Shown piece after piece: positions 31,113 to 43,064 of a stretch of 64,000 bases of DNA. Under the pieces are notes generated by a model. It did not search any database and had not been told where the DNA came from. It saw only the letters and a list, made by a program, of their open reading frames with translations. Origin of the DNA: Silene conica (taxonomy: Eukaryota > Streptophyta > Magnoliopsida > Caryophyllales > Caryophyllaceae); NCBI GenBank assembly GCA_029255685.2, contig CM055313.2:22297079-22361078 (forward strand). The letters are read 5' to 3'. Made by a program: the position numbers and the translations under genes. Each line of letters starts with the position of its first letter. Position 1 is the first letter of the stretch.

Positions 31113-33248
31113 TTAGTACATATCTGGCATGCGTTTAAGACCCATGGATGCTACATGTCGGTCATGCTTAGCCTGCGATAAAGGCTTGGTTAAAGGATCA
31201 GCAATATTATCCTCTGTCCCAACCTTACAAACCGCAACTTCCTTCCTTTCAATAAAGTCTCTAATTACATGAAATTTTCTGAGTACATGTTTGGACTTAT
31301 TGCTAGACTTGGGCTCCTTTGCTTGAAAGATAGCCCCACTGTTATCACAAAGAATTGTGATTGGATCTTTGGCTACGGGGACTACCTTTAGTCCTTCCAA
31401 GAATTGCCTAATCCACACAGCTTCCTTCGCAGCCTCTGATGCTGCAATATACTCAGCCTCTGTAGTAGAATCTGCAACAACCGGCTCCTTGAAGCTTCTC
31501 CAGCTTACGGCACCACCATTGATCATATAGATAAAGCCAGCCTGGGATTTCATATCATCCGCATCTGTTTGAAAGCTTGAGTCGGTGTAACCCTTTACAC
31601 TAAACTCGCCTTCTCCTCCAAACACTAAGAATAGATCCTTAGTTCTTCTCAAGTACTTAAGGATATTCTTAACGGCTATCCAGTGTTTTTCACCTGGATT
31701 GGCTTGGTATCTACTCGTCATGCTTAAAGCATATGACACATCTGGACGGGTACAAGTCATGGCATACATGATTGACCCAACAGCTGAAGCATAGGGTATG
31801 TCCTTCATTCGTTCAACATGTTCTGTTTGATCAGGAGTGGGTGATTGAGTTTTGCTCAAGGAAATCCCACTCCCCATGGGAACTAGTCCTCTCTTAGAAT
31901 TTTCCATGTTGAAACGACGAAGTATCTTATCCACATAAGATTCTTGGCTTAGTGCCAATATTCTCTTGGATCTTTCTCTAAAGATCCTTATACCCAATAT
32001 GCGTTGTGCATTTCCCAAATCTTTCATTTGGAAATGCTTTCCTAACCATTCCTTGACTGAAGTCAACATGGTAACATCGTTACCAATAAGGAGTATGTCG
32101 TCTACATACAAGATTAAGAACACAACTTTGCTCCCACTGAACTTCATGTATAAACAAGGTTCTTCGACACTTCGAGTGAACCCATTCTCTTTTATCACAT
32201 GATTGAATCGATGATTCCAGCTTCTTGATGCTTGCTTAAGCCCATAAATGGACCTATTTAGCTTGCATACTTTGTTAGGATTTTTAGGATCCTTAAAACC
32301 TTCAGGTTGTACCATGTACACCTCCTCCTCTAAATTCCCATTTAGGAAGGCGGTTTTAACATCCATTTGCCATATTTCATAATCGTGAAATGCGGCAATT
32401 GCTAACATAATCCGAATTGATCTCAACATAGCAACAGGAGCAAAAGTTTCATCATAGTGTAGACCATGAATTTGAGTGAAACCTTTTGCTACAAGCCTAG
32501 CTTTGTAGACATCATCATGTCCCTCTATGCCATTCTTGATTTTGAAGATCCATTTGCACTGAAGCGGTTTAACGTTCTTAGGCAAATCAACCAAGTTCCA
32601 AACTTGATTATCTTCCATAGATTTAATTTCGGATTTCATGGCTTCAAGCCAAAAAGCTGAGTTTGGACTAGATATAGCTCCTTTGTAGGTGGATGGTTCA
32701 TCATTTCCCATTAGAAAAACGTCTAAAGCGTCTCCTACCTCAATGACACCAATATATCTCTCGGGTTGGTGACTCACCCTCCCAGACCTCCTAGGTACTG
32801 GAGCATGAACTATAGCATTTGATGACGAAGGAATGTTTTCTTGCGTCATCTCTACTTCTGTTTGTGGCTCTTGATCTTGAATTTCTTCAAGTTCAAATTT
32901 TCTCCCACTCTGTCTTTTAGAAATGAAGTCACTTTCTAAGAAGACAGCTTCTCGCGACACAAACACTTTGTTTTCTTGAGAATTATAGAAGTAGTATGCA
33001 CGAGTATTGAGTGGATATCCTACAAAAGTGCATTTGTCAGATTTGGGTGCAAGTTTATCGGAAGACTTGTTCTTAACATAAGCCTTGCAACCCCATATCT
33101 TAATGAATGACAAATTCGGGACCTTCCCTTTCCATATCTCATATGGAGTTTTATTTGCAGCTTTAGTCGGACTCCTGTTTAAGGAGTGTATTGCGGTTTG
33201 GAGTGCAAATCCCCAAAATGAATCAGGGAGATCTGTAAGACTCATCAT
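31113..33248 (-). pseudogene. pol: C3 pol part 2: end of integrase, reverse transcriptase, RNase H
   Basis: This 711-codon open frame begins in the integrase C-terminal region (SFWGFALQTAIHSLNRSP) and includes the WKGKVPNLSFIKIWGCKAYV segment. Reverse transcriptase follows with KARLVAKGF, MDVKTAFLNG and YVDDILLIGND. RNase H has KGYTDSSFQ and ADSTTEAEYIAASEA. All recognisable reverse transcriptase and RNase H catalytic residues are present. It is separated from the upstream frame by a net one-base deletion near 33258, just after the integrase Glu motif. The downstream enzymes are intact but cannot be translated in register from gag. Confidence 0.9.
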
Positions 33249-34699
33249 TGATCGAACCCATCTAATAAGGTTCGATTTCTCCTTTCAGAAACACCATTGA
33301 GTTGTGGTGTTCCTGGTGGAGTAAGTTGTGATACTATGCCACAATCTTTTAAATGAGAATCAAATTCATTGCTTAGATATTCGCCACCACGATCTGATCG
33401 AAGTGCTTTGATCTTTCTATTTGTTTGGTTCTCTACTTCATTTTGAAATTCTTTGAACTTTTCAAATGCTTCACTTTTGTATTTGATTAAGTAGATATAC
33501 CCATATCTACTTAAATCGTCAGTAAAAGTGATAAAGTAGTCATAATTTCCTCTTGCGGTGATTGTCATTGGACCACACACATCGGTATGTATTAGTCCTA
33601 ACAAGTCACTGGCTCTCTCACCTTTTCCACTAAAAGGTGATCGAGTCATCTTGCCAAGAAGACATGATTCGCATACTCCATATGATATGTAATCGAATGG
33701 TTTGATGATATTAGTCGATACTAATCTCTTAATGCGATTTTCATTTATGTGACCTAGACGGCAATGCCAAATGAACGATTCATTTGGATCACTTGATTTT
33801 AGTCTTTTTGTTTGCACGTTATGGACATCAATAGATTTTGAGTTGTTGAGTACATAAATCCCATTTACGGAATTTGCTTGGCCTACCACCAAGCCATTTC
33901 GATGTATTTCACAAAAATTATTCTTGATCATGAATGAAAAACCTTCCATGTCTAACATGGCAACCGAAATGATGTTTTTAGATAAAGAAGGTACATAATA
34001 ACAATCCTTCAAATACAACTCATAACCACTAGCTAAATGTAATACGTAGGTTCCCTTTGAAGAAGCGGCTACCTTAGCCCCATTTCCAAGTCTGAGATCC
34101 ACGTCACTTTTGTCTAGCTTCTCCACATTTCTTAGCCCTTGTAAATGATTACAAAGGTGAGATCCACAACCAGTATCTAATACCCATGTTATAGAGGAGG
34201 TGAAATTAATGTCAATAACATATATTTCACTTAGAGTCTTACTCTTTGGAGTGATGATTCCATCTTTGATGTCCTCCAAATATGTGGGGCAGTTACGCCT
34301 CCAATGGCCAAACTCAAAACAATGGTGACAAATTTCTGAAGGTTTAGCACCCCTCTTTTTGGTTGTAGTAGTCCCACTAGCTACTCCCTTCATGGGTCGC
34401 TTTCCTCTCTTTATCCTTTTAAACTTCCTTCCATTCTTAATGGGAAGAGGTGTTCCACTTGTGCTCCCACTCATTTCCTCATCTCCTTTTGTCTCTAAAG
34501 ACATTGAGTTCATTTGAGAGACAAGTTTATCATAATCATGATCAGTCATCACGATTTGTTTAGTCGGAGCAGAAGTGGTTACTAGACAAAGTTTTCCATT
34601 GTTGTCGATCGTAAAGCGCAATTCTCTAGTCGGATCATCTTCACAGTATTTTTGCCAGTTATCAATGGTGATAGGAATGAGATTATTGAAAGCATCCAT
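33245..34699 (-). pseudogene. gag-pol: C3 truncated gag, protease and integrase core
   Basis: This 484-codon frame starts at an ATG (MDAFNNLIP). Only about 120 residues precede the CCHC knuckle (CHHCFEFGHWRRNC, residues 124-137), where C2 has about 280, and they show no capsid-like helices resembling C2. Protease DTG is at 175-177. The GAG-pre-integrase zinc region and the integrase core follow, with HTDVCGP, RSDRGGEY and SERRNR near the end. The frame is lost at about 33258. Either the capsid region was deleted or the N-terminus belongs to a different gag type. The first is simpler. Confidence 0.85.
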
Positions 34700-37140
34700 T
34701 TTTCAATTACTACAAGAGATGAAGGAAAAATTAACATTTATCGTTTTGTAAACTTGTAAATGAGATTGACAAGTTGTTTCATCTATAAAATGACCTCTAT
34801 CCAATTTTATAAATGATTCCAAGACCCAAACCCATACCCCGAAATCGTGAACCACTGGAACTCCGACCCAAAGATATGGTTTGGTGGGTTAAACCGGTTC
34901 TACCATAGAACTCTTGGTTGATGACAAATCATAATTTATTCATCTTAGCCCGGAACACATTGACCACTGGTCCTCTACACTTCCGTTGAGTACAAACCAA
35001 ATTTCAAATGCATCGGGATGCGATCCGCCCACTGGACTGAATCCACCCCATCGCCCCACTTATCCTACGTAATGGGGTTCGTACTGCCCACTGGACTAGC
35101 ACCACCCCACGAAATAGAAGCTCATGGGTTCTACTATTTGGTAAGGCTAATTCTCAATTGTTTTTGTTTAATATAGAGGTCTTGTCAATTTATTATCTAT
35201 CTCCTTTAAGCGAATTAAATTGGTGAACTCGATAATTATAATTGACACGGTCGTTTTATAACGATCTAAACTAATATGCATGTTTATGGCGATTTGGCTA
35301 TGCATGCAAACATATTAAAATGCAAAAGTAAAAGCAATAAAGCAATAAAATCCTAGTATGGCCTTCCTAGTAATAGTAATAAACTAATTAACTATTACAA
35401 ATTCGGAAACCAACTCCTTGGTCCCTTGAACTTCATTGGCACGCCATCCAAGAAAACACCGTCTTGTCGGAACTCCTTTCCGTATGGCACCGTCTTTTGG
35501 ATCTTCGGAATTACAATAAAATAATACAACTATTCTATTGTAAAACTGAAAATTAAATTAAATTTCAAACCCGTGATACGAGATCACATAAATTACAACC
35601 GAATCAATATTCCCTTTCATTACGGGTAATATTGATTAAAACTAAGGCCATACTAAAAAAATTACATAATTCCAAATTATATAAATAACATTCAAAATAT
35701 GACATTCATATTAAATAAATTGCAATAATAAAATATGTATGCACATGCTCAATTTTTAATGCCAAATCGCCTTATGGGAGCAAATATCTCATATTTGTTT
35801 ATGGTTTTTACGGATATGCGCGATTTTAACTATTAAAATCATCAAAATTACATAAATCTCATTTATGTCCAAGTTAATCATCCTAACTTACTTTAGGAAT
35901 CAATGTTTAGTCTCTACTAATATTTGATCATGATCTAACTTGATTTTGCATTATTGTTCATTAATCACTTGTATTTTCGGGAAAAATAAACAAAATACGG
36001 CCAAATGAGTCAATAAAATTCGAAATTTAAAATTCAAAAATTTTAAAATTTCTGGAAATTTTCTAAAAATTCAGAAATTATTAAAATGGTCTCATGCAAA
36101 TATATATGGTTTATTTCTTAAATAAATCGTATAAAAAGCGTTTTTAAGGTTAAAAAATCCGATTTAAATTATAAAAACTTGCAATAATTTGCCATAAATT
36201 TTTAGTCATCCTAAAATATATATTAGAATCTGAAAATGACCAAAAATTACAGACCATACTCGAAAATTTCATTTTCGACTCATAAATTACGATTATTAGC
36301 TAATTAACTCATTAAAATTAATAATCATAAAAACAGAAACTTTTGATATCTAACTTTTAGATCTGATGTTCCTATCATATAAGACATCTATGGGTAAAAT
36401 TTCATGCCATAATATTAAGATTAACTATTTTTAACACAATAAGTCACTATTTATCCGATTTTAACCATTAAAATCATAAATCATGCATCACTAGGGAATA
36501 AATTCCCAAAACTTACATACATACTGTAAATATTGCATGTGACATTGTGTAAAGTTGTTATGGCAAAATTCCAACTATAACTATTAAAGTCGAATTTAAG
36601 TCACTATTAATCCGATTTTTACTATAAAAATCATTAATCATGCAAAATAATTCCAATAATTTCGAAAATTCATACAGGAACTTTATATATTGCATGTGAC
36701 TTCTCATAAAATTTTTAAGGTCAAATTCGAAATATAACCTTATATACCCATTTTTACTCATATTATGACTATTTATCTCATAAAATTCATAATCCATGCA
36801 TATTAACTCCATTTCTTACGAAAAATCATATACAATATATTAAATATGCATGTGAGAACATATCAAAAAATCTCGGCCAGAAACTATTTTTAGCTATTTT
36901 TCCCATTAATTGTTGTTTAAAACCGATTTAAACTACAAAATATACAAATAAATATAAAAATGAACAATAAAAATCCATAAAATTATTTTTATGTCCTTAA
37001 ACCATTTTAGAAACAGAAACTTTAACATGCAAAATTATTTTGTGATTTATCATAATAAACACAATAATTTTCGAAATTTTCGAAATATATGTTAAACCGA
37101 TTTTAACATAAAACATGAATCCGATCATGCATGCAACAAC
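34700..37140 (-). other. C3 untranslated leader, 2.4 kb
   Basis: Very AT-rich sequence between the primer site and the gag ATG, with no credible frame. It is long for a Copia leader. The missing capsid sequence is not found here in any frame. Around 34790-35110 short phrases such as CCACTGGACT recur. Confidence 0.6.
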
Positions 37141-37158
37141 CGTAATGCTCTGATACCA
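37141..37158 (-). other. C3 primer-binding site (initiator tRNA-Met)
   Basis: In element sense TGGTATCAGAGCATTACG starts two bases after the 5' LTR and matches the initiator tRNA-Met 3' end over the first 12 bases. Confidence 0.85.
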
Positions 37159-37160
37159 AT

Positions 37161-38423
37161 TGTTGGAAACTAAGTTCCTGATTTTATACTCAAATCTAAT
37201 ATGAGTTTTGTTTCTTTAAGTTTAGGTCATAAAACTTAAATGGATCTTATGCATGCAAGATGATATCATAAGATGAGATAGTCCTTACATTGGTTTTAGA
37301 AGGTTTATACTCAATAATCACCTATTATTTGAGTCTTCAAGCCACCGAAATTTACCCTTAAACGATCTAACAAAAATCGTCTCCTAAAAGTGCGTATCAA
37401 GGACCCGATCTCAAACTAATACTAATTTTGTTACTAGAAAATTAGTACAAGTATACTAGAAATATTAATAATATTACTTCTTAATATTATTAGTGGTTGA
37501 ATGATTTTGCCATACTAGAAAACTAATTTCTATGTAGAATGTGTTTTTGGTAGTATGAAATGGTGCACAAGCATATAGACACACCTTAAACCAAGAGGCA
37601 TTTTGTGTATATATAATAGAAGCATGATGAGCTTGCTTGCTCATGCACACTAGCCGGCCATCAAGCAACCCCATGGCCTATGCATGGCCTTCTATCACTT
37701 ACACAAAAGTAAGCAATATGCCTTACATCCCTCTTACACACCTATCACATAGGTTTTGTGTACAAAATACACAATGCCCTAATACTACCAATGTCACGGC
37801 TGAAATGGGTTTGTCATAGACCCATTTTGTCTTTGTCAATTGTGTTGATATGTAACATGTCACGTATGTTTCATAACACATGACCCAATTTGTTAATTAG
37901 GTAATTTTAACTCTTAAAATTCATAATTCACAATTTTACAACATTTAAATAATACTAGTAGTAATTCGAAATTACCACTTTATAAAAATGTAATATCATA
38001 ATTTTAATCACAACTCTTTGTAATATTATGATCAACCGTGTTCATTCTCAATTTAATCGTTTCCTAAACGAATAAATGAAACCGTGTAATACCCATTTTA
38101 TTACTTTGACTGTTATTATTATGATCCCATTACAATAATATTTGTCTCGCAAAATCATTTCCAAATTCCTAGTTGTTAATTAATTTGTATCCAATACAAT
38201 ATTAATTAATTATTCCATTGAGACGAAATTCCTTAAAGATATGACCTTAAGGGATCAACTGATCACCACCATCATATGACGATAATGTCAAACTCTAGAC
38301 AGCCAATCATTATCGGTAAATGTTGATCAGTTGACTTTAAAAGAGTAACACTCCCAATTGTGTTTCATTCAAATGAGTTTTAATTATGTCAACACACTAT
38401 TGTCGAGGACACTTCCTCCAACA
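37161..38423 (-). repeat. 5' LTR of C3
   Basis: Partner of 29055-30320. It lacks three bases in an ATAAAACCC stretch and carries about six substitutions. The stem-loop copy is at 38254-38334, with unchanged arms. Confidence 0.92.
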
Positions 38424-38428
38424 ATAAA

Positions 38429-39463
38429 TACTCAAATTCTGAATGTTTTGAACCTACCATATCTTATCTTTAGAACAAGAATATTTACTCTCAAATTAAT
38501 TGTAATCTTTCCCTAATTTAAAGCTTGTAATCATGCAAATGAGAAGCTAATCTTCTCATTCTTGGTGTAATCCTAATCAAAGTATCCAACTTTGATATTG
38601 TAAGACACTTTCATCCCTCTAGTTTATCTAATGTTCTCTCTTTGTTTTAATGTTTTATTTTGAGTAATTAGTTGTTGGGTTTGATCATCCTTGCTTCTAG
38701 TTGTTCAATCTTTGCATGTTCTAAGGAAATGGCTTAGTTTTTACTTAGGATTTGTAGTAGCAAACTCAAATTGTGTGGAATTGGTTTAAAGGAAATACCT
38801 TTTGAGTAGAGTTTACATGACTAATTCTACTAGCATGGTTTAATGTGTGTAGATTAGTTCCCTTGTTCATCCTTTGGCTTAATCTTTAATCGCTTGGTTT
38901 TAGTCCTCTTGTTACGGTTTAGTGGCTTAGGCTAGAATCGAAGGAACCCTATGTACGGTTTAGTCATGGGATTCGCTATCTTAGGATGTTCTTAGTGGGT
39001 AGATAAATAGGAGGGGTGATAGAGTCGACTTTGTCTTTGTTGAGGTATTTTGAGAAGGTTACACCAAGATTTTCTCCCTTATTGAATTTGTGCACATTTA
39101 TTGTTTGTGTTATTGCCTAGCCCAAAATCATTCCTCATTTATTGCTCTTTTGTTGTCTTTGTGAATGCTTTTCCAATCATTTATCTTTGCATTTATGTTA
39201 CCTCCTTGTTGTTCATTTAAGTTAATATCCATGGTTTGTTTATAAGTCATTTTATCTTTAATCTCTAATCATCACTAAGTTTTCATCTAATCTTTGTTTA
39301 GTTGGGTGTAAGCAAGTTTTTAGTTATTTCCTTTCTCTTGGGTTCGACCCTTAACTTGCACTTTACTACTTTTTATTTCGAGTATAGTCGAGTCTAGTTT
39401 AGGTTTTATAAATTGTTTGGCGAGATAATTAGTGTAATAACGACCACTAGTTTTTTCGTATCA
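38429..39463 (+). repeat. Athila 5' LTR, part B
   Basis: This is the remaining 1035 bp, resuming right after the second ATAAA copy (38424-38428) and ending CGTATCA. By eye it is identical to 49643-50677. Parts A and B together equal the 3' LTR length exactly. Confidence 0.93.
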
Positions 39464-39468
39464 AATTT

Positions 39469-39485
39469 TGGCGCCGTTGCCGGGG
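39469..39485 (+). other. Athila primer-binding site
   Basis: TGGCGCCGTTGCCGGGG lies five bases after the 5' LTR. This is the classic Athila/Tat-type primer site, usually assigned to tRNA-Asp. Confidence 0.85.
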
Positions 39486-39643
39486 AAGGGCAACATAGCT
39501 AAAGCTTGTTTGTGTTTTGTGTTGTGTTGAACTTTTAGTTGTGTTTTGTTTATTTGTTGTTAGTCATTTTTAGTCAATTTGGTATATCTTTGTAAGTAAG
39601 TGGTAGTTCTAATTAGTTTTGTTTAGTGTGTAGTGTTTTGCTT

Positions 39644-41011
39644 ATGCCTAGGTCACAAGAAGGGGATATCAACATTGAATTTGAGGAAAGTGCGGCATAT
39701 TCGTGGCTCTTCTCAAACCCTTTCTACCACCGTAACCGTCAAGAGGAAGAAGCAAGCCCACCTAGTAGCTACACATCCATTGAGAACTCACCCTCAACCA
39801 TAGAGATTGACCCAATTGAAGTTGAATACCCAAGAATGGCGGATGACACTAGAACTATTCGGGAGCTTCGTGCCCGGAATTATGAGGAACAACCCTCATG
39901 CATCACCTATCCACCAATGGGAGCCAATGGAAACTTTGAGTTGAAGGGTTATTTCATCCACAACCTTCCTAAGTTCTATGGCTTAGCGGGAAATGATCCA
40001 AACCGACATCTAGCGGAATTTCACATGATGTGCCAAGGCACCATTCCCACCGGAGTATCCGAGGATCAATTTAAGTTGCGGGCTTTTCCTTTTTCTCTTC
40101 ACGATGGTGCGAAAGATTGGCTTTATTATCTACCTTCGGGCATCATAAACACATGGACGGACATGAAGGCGGCCTTCTTAGAGAAATACTACCCGGACTC
40201 CCGCCACAACCATGCCAAGAAGGCGATAACATCTATTGAGCAAGGGAGTGGGGAGACCATGTATGAGTACCGGGAGAGATTTAAGAAGCTTGTAGCTCAA
40301 TGCCCATACCATGGTTTGAGTGGAGATGATTTGCTTGTTCATTTTTATGATGGTCTAAACGAGCAAGACCAACGGATGGTCAATTCCACCACCGGTGGAG
40401 GCTTGGAAAATTACTCGGTGGTGGAGGCTAATGAGCTCATTGAGAGGCTCGCCGCTAGCACAAGAATGCATTGGAGGTCCCGTCAAGCTACAAAGAATAC
40501 TTCCGCCATGGGAGCCTCTTCTTCATCAAATTCAAAACTTGAGAAAAGTGTGGAAGAACTCAAGCTTCTTGTAGCCAACATGTTGGTAGGCTCACAAGGA
40601 GATGGTGGAAACCAAGGTGGCCAAGTTGAATGTTCTTTTTGCCAAGGTCCTCACCCGGTAGAGGTTTGTCCTATCATGCAAGTGGAGGATGCTGGAGTTG
40701 AAAATGTTAGTGCTATGGGACAAGGACACTACAACTCAAGGAATCCTTCCGGTGGTGGATACTACAAATATGATCCAAGTGGAGCCACTTACAACATAGG
40801 CTCACGAGATCACCCAAACTTTAGTTGGGGAGGAGATAAATCAAAGAGTTTTGTGAATGGACAATTCAACCACTTGAGGGATCAAGGACAAAATCAACAA
40901 GGGCAAAATCAACAAGGAACAAACTTTCAAAGAAACACAAATTTTCAAAGACCACCCAATGGTGGAAATCAAGGCAATACATCACAAAAGCCTAATGAAG
41001 AAGACATGTGA
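39644..41011 (+). CDS. gag: Athila gag
   Basis: The ATG at 39644 (MPRSQEGDINIEF) is the first in frame; upstream codons are in frame but lack an ATG. A region typical of Athila gag spans about residues 75-270 (FELKGYFIHNLPKFYGLAGNDPN, GAKDWLYYLP, MYEYRERFKKLVAQCP, DLLVHFYDGL). The C-terminal part has a shortened zinc knuckle (CSFCQGPHPVEVC) and an Asn/Gln-rich tail. It ends at TGA 41009-41011, while the pol frame is already open from 40959 in another register. Gag would assemble the particle. Whether the frame change is natural or a mutation is unclear. Athila elements usually have one gag-pol frame. Confidence 0.85.
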   Translation: MPRSQEGDINIEFEESAAYSWLFSNPFYHRNRQEEEASPPSSYTSIENSPSTIEIDPIEVEYPRMADDTRTIRELRARNYEEQPSCITYPPMGANGNFELKGYFIHNLPKFYGLAGNDPNRHLAEFHMMCQGTIPTGVSEDQFKLRAFPFSLHDGAKDWLYYLPSGIINTWTDMKAAFLEKYYPDSRHNHAKKAITSIEQGSGETMYEYRERFKKLVAQCPYHGLSGDDLLVHFYDGLNEQDQRMVNSTTGGGLENYSVVEANELIERLAASTRMHWRSRQATKNTSAMGASSSSNSKLEKSVEELKLLVANMLVGSQGDGGNQGGQVECSFCQGPHPVEVCPIMQVEDAGVENVSAMGQGHYNSRNPSGGGYYKYDPSGATYNIGSRDHPNFSWGGDKSKSFVNGQFNHLRDQGQNQQGQNQQGTNFQRNTNFQRPPNGGNQGNTSQKPNEEDM

Positions 41012-43064
41012 GGTCAATTCCACCACTCTCCCTCCTCCTCGGCAAAATGCTAGTGCCATGACCTTGAGGAAGGGAAGAACTCTAGACACCCCTCCCAAGA
41101 AGACAAGAGCTAAGTCCAAGGATTGGGTGATTGAAGAAATTGAAGTGGAGGAGGAGGAACTAGAGGTCACTCCAAGAGTTGAAGCATCCTCAAAAGGAAA
41201 GGAGAAAGAGGTGGACAACAACACCCCACCAACCAAGGAAGTAAGCAAAGAACCCCGGAAGAAGGCCAATGACACTTTGGAGATTCTCTCAAAGGAACTT
41301 GAACCGGAGGTACCATTCCCAAGTGCCCTCACAAATCCTAAAAGGATTGATAAAGACTCCGATCTTTATGAGACTTTTAGGAAATGTGAGGTCAACATCC
41401 ATCTCTTTACTATTATCAAATCCGTTCCTAGGTATGCAAAGTTCCTAAAAGAACTTTGTACCCCTAAACGGAAGCCAAGAAAAGGGATTGAGAGAGTCAC
41501 GGTTAGTGGGCATGTCTCGGCAATTTTTAAAAAGAACCTTCCCGAAAAGTGTGATGATTCGGGCATGCTAACTATACCGTGCTCCATTAAGGGTGAATCT
41601 TTTGCTAGAGCCATGTTAGACTCGGGGTCCTCCATAAATGTCATGCCTTACTCCGTGTATGAGACTTTAGAGTTACCCCCTTTGTCCAAGTCAAATGTCA
41701 TTCAATTGGCGGACCGGTCAATAATTCAACCCAAAGGTTTTATTGAGGATGTCATAGTTGAAGTTGACAAATTCATGTTCCCGGCCGATTTCTATGTTTT
41801 AGACATGGAGCCGGATTCCAAGGCTACACCCCTTTTGTTAGGAAGACCTTTCATGAGAACTTCTAAGACCAAACTTGATATGTATGATGGCAACTTAACA
41901 ATGGAATTTGAGGGAAACATCATAAAATACAATGTGTATGAGTCCATGAAAAGAGCCGATGATTTGAGTTTTTGTTACTTTTTGGATGTCATTGAGCCAT
42001 TAGCAAATCAAGTTTATAAACTTTGTCATAGGAGCCCTCTTGAAGTGGCTCTCACTAACGATGTGGAGAAAGAAGGGTTGCGTTTCTTGTTGTCTAATGA
42101 TGTGCAGGAAACTGTCGAAGCATTGGATAAGGAAGAACCTTTAGAAGAGACTAAGGAAGAAGAATCGGCTGAAGAAAGCAGTGCAAACCGCAGCCTGCTA
42201 CCAGTGACGCAGCCTGCGGTCACCAACGCAGCCCTGCGGTCAGCAGCGCAGCCTGCGGTTTTCTCTGGCGCAGCCTGCGTTGTCCAGGGCAGCCTGCGTG
42301 AAACTCTGCACTCAGCCCAACAAGTTTCTTTCCAAGAACATTACCCCTTCCAAACCAAGTTCCTTCCCTTAGAGGCTTCCCTTGAAAGACCACTACCCTC
42401 TACTATAAAACCACCCACCCCCAATCTCAAACAACTTCCCGATCACTTGAAATACGTTTTTCTTGGTGAAAAAAATACCTTACCCCTTATAATTTCAAAC
42501 ACACTTGAGGGTGACCAAGAGAAGAGATTGGTGGAGGTTTTGCAAAAGTACAAAGGTGCTTTTGGGTGGAGTATTGCGGATCTTAAAGGGATAAGCCCAA
42601 GCATTTGCATGCACAAGATTCGTTTGGAAGGGGAAGCAAAGCCGGTTCGACAACCGCAAAGGAGATTGAACCCTCCAATGATGGAGGTTGTGAAAGAAGA
42701 GATCATCAAACTACTCCAAATGGGAATCATCTATCCTATTAGCGACTCCCAATGGGTAAGCCCTACTCAATGTGTACCTAAAAAGGGTGGGGTGACGGTA
42801 ATCGAAGGCAAAGAAGGAGCCTTAATCCCCACTCGGATTCAAACCGGGTGGAGAGTTTGCATCGATTATCGCCGCCTCAATGCCGTGACCTTCAAAGACC
42901 ACTACCCCTTGCCCTTTCTAGATCAAATGCTAGAAAGGTTGGGGGGGAGAGAGTTCTATTGCTTTTTGGATGGCTACTCCGGATATTTTCAAATCCCAAT
43001 TAAGCCGGAGGACCAATCCAAAACAACGTTCACATGCCCTTTTGGAACATATGCATACTGAAGG
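40959..43064 (+). pseudogene. pol: Athila pol part 1: protease and N-terminal reverse transcriptase
   Basis: An open frame of 700 codons that ends at a stop codon TGA (43062-43064). The aspartic protease motif is LDSGSSINVMPY (about residues 217-228). Between protease and reverse transcriptase, 42188-42302 encode an in-frame insert of repeated QPAV/NAAL-like residues, made of GCAGCCTGCG words. Reverse transcriptase begins near 42640 (VRQPQRRLNPPMMEVVKEEI, RVCIDYRRLNAVT, FLDGYSGYFQI). The stop falls just before the conserved MPFGLCNAP and looks like CGA to TGA, a methylated-CpG transition. Confidence 0.9.
42188..42302. repeat. GCAGCCTGCG word cluster inside Athila pol
   Basis: Six forms within the coding frame between protease and reverse transcriptase. 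They add about 38 codons without breaking the frame. Confidence 0.8.

Larger units (their letters stand above)
29055..38423 (-). mobile_element. Angela-like Ty1/Copia retrotransposon (C3), 9.4 kb, gag-deficient
   Basis: LTRs of 1266 bp (29055-30320) and 1263 bp (37161-38423) differ by about six substitutions and one 3-bp indel. They are flanked by ATAAA (29050-29054 and 38424-38428). The orientation is minus, opposite to the Athila host element. Gag lacks its capsid part and pol has one frameshift. The reverse transcriptase type matches C2, but LTR and leader sequences are a different family. Confidence 0.94.
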
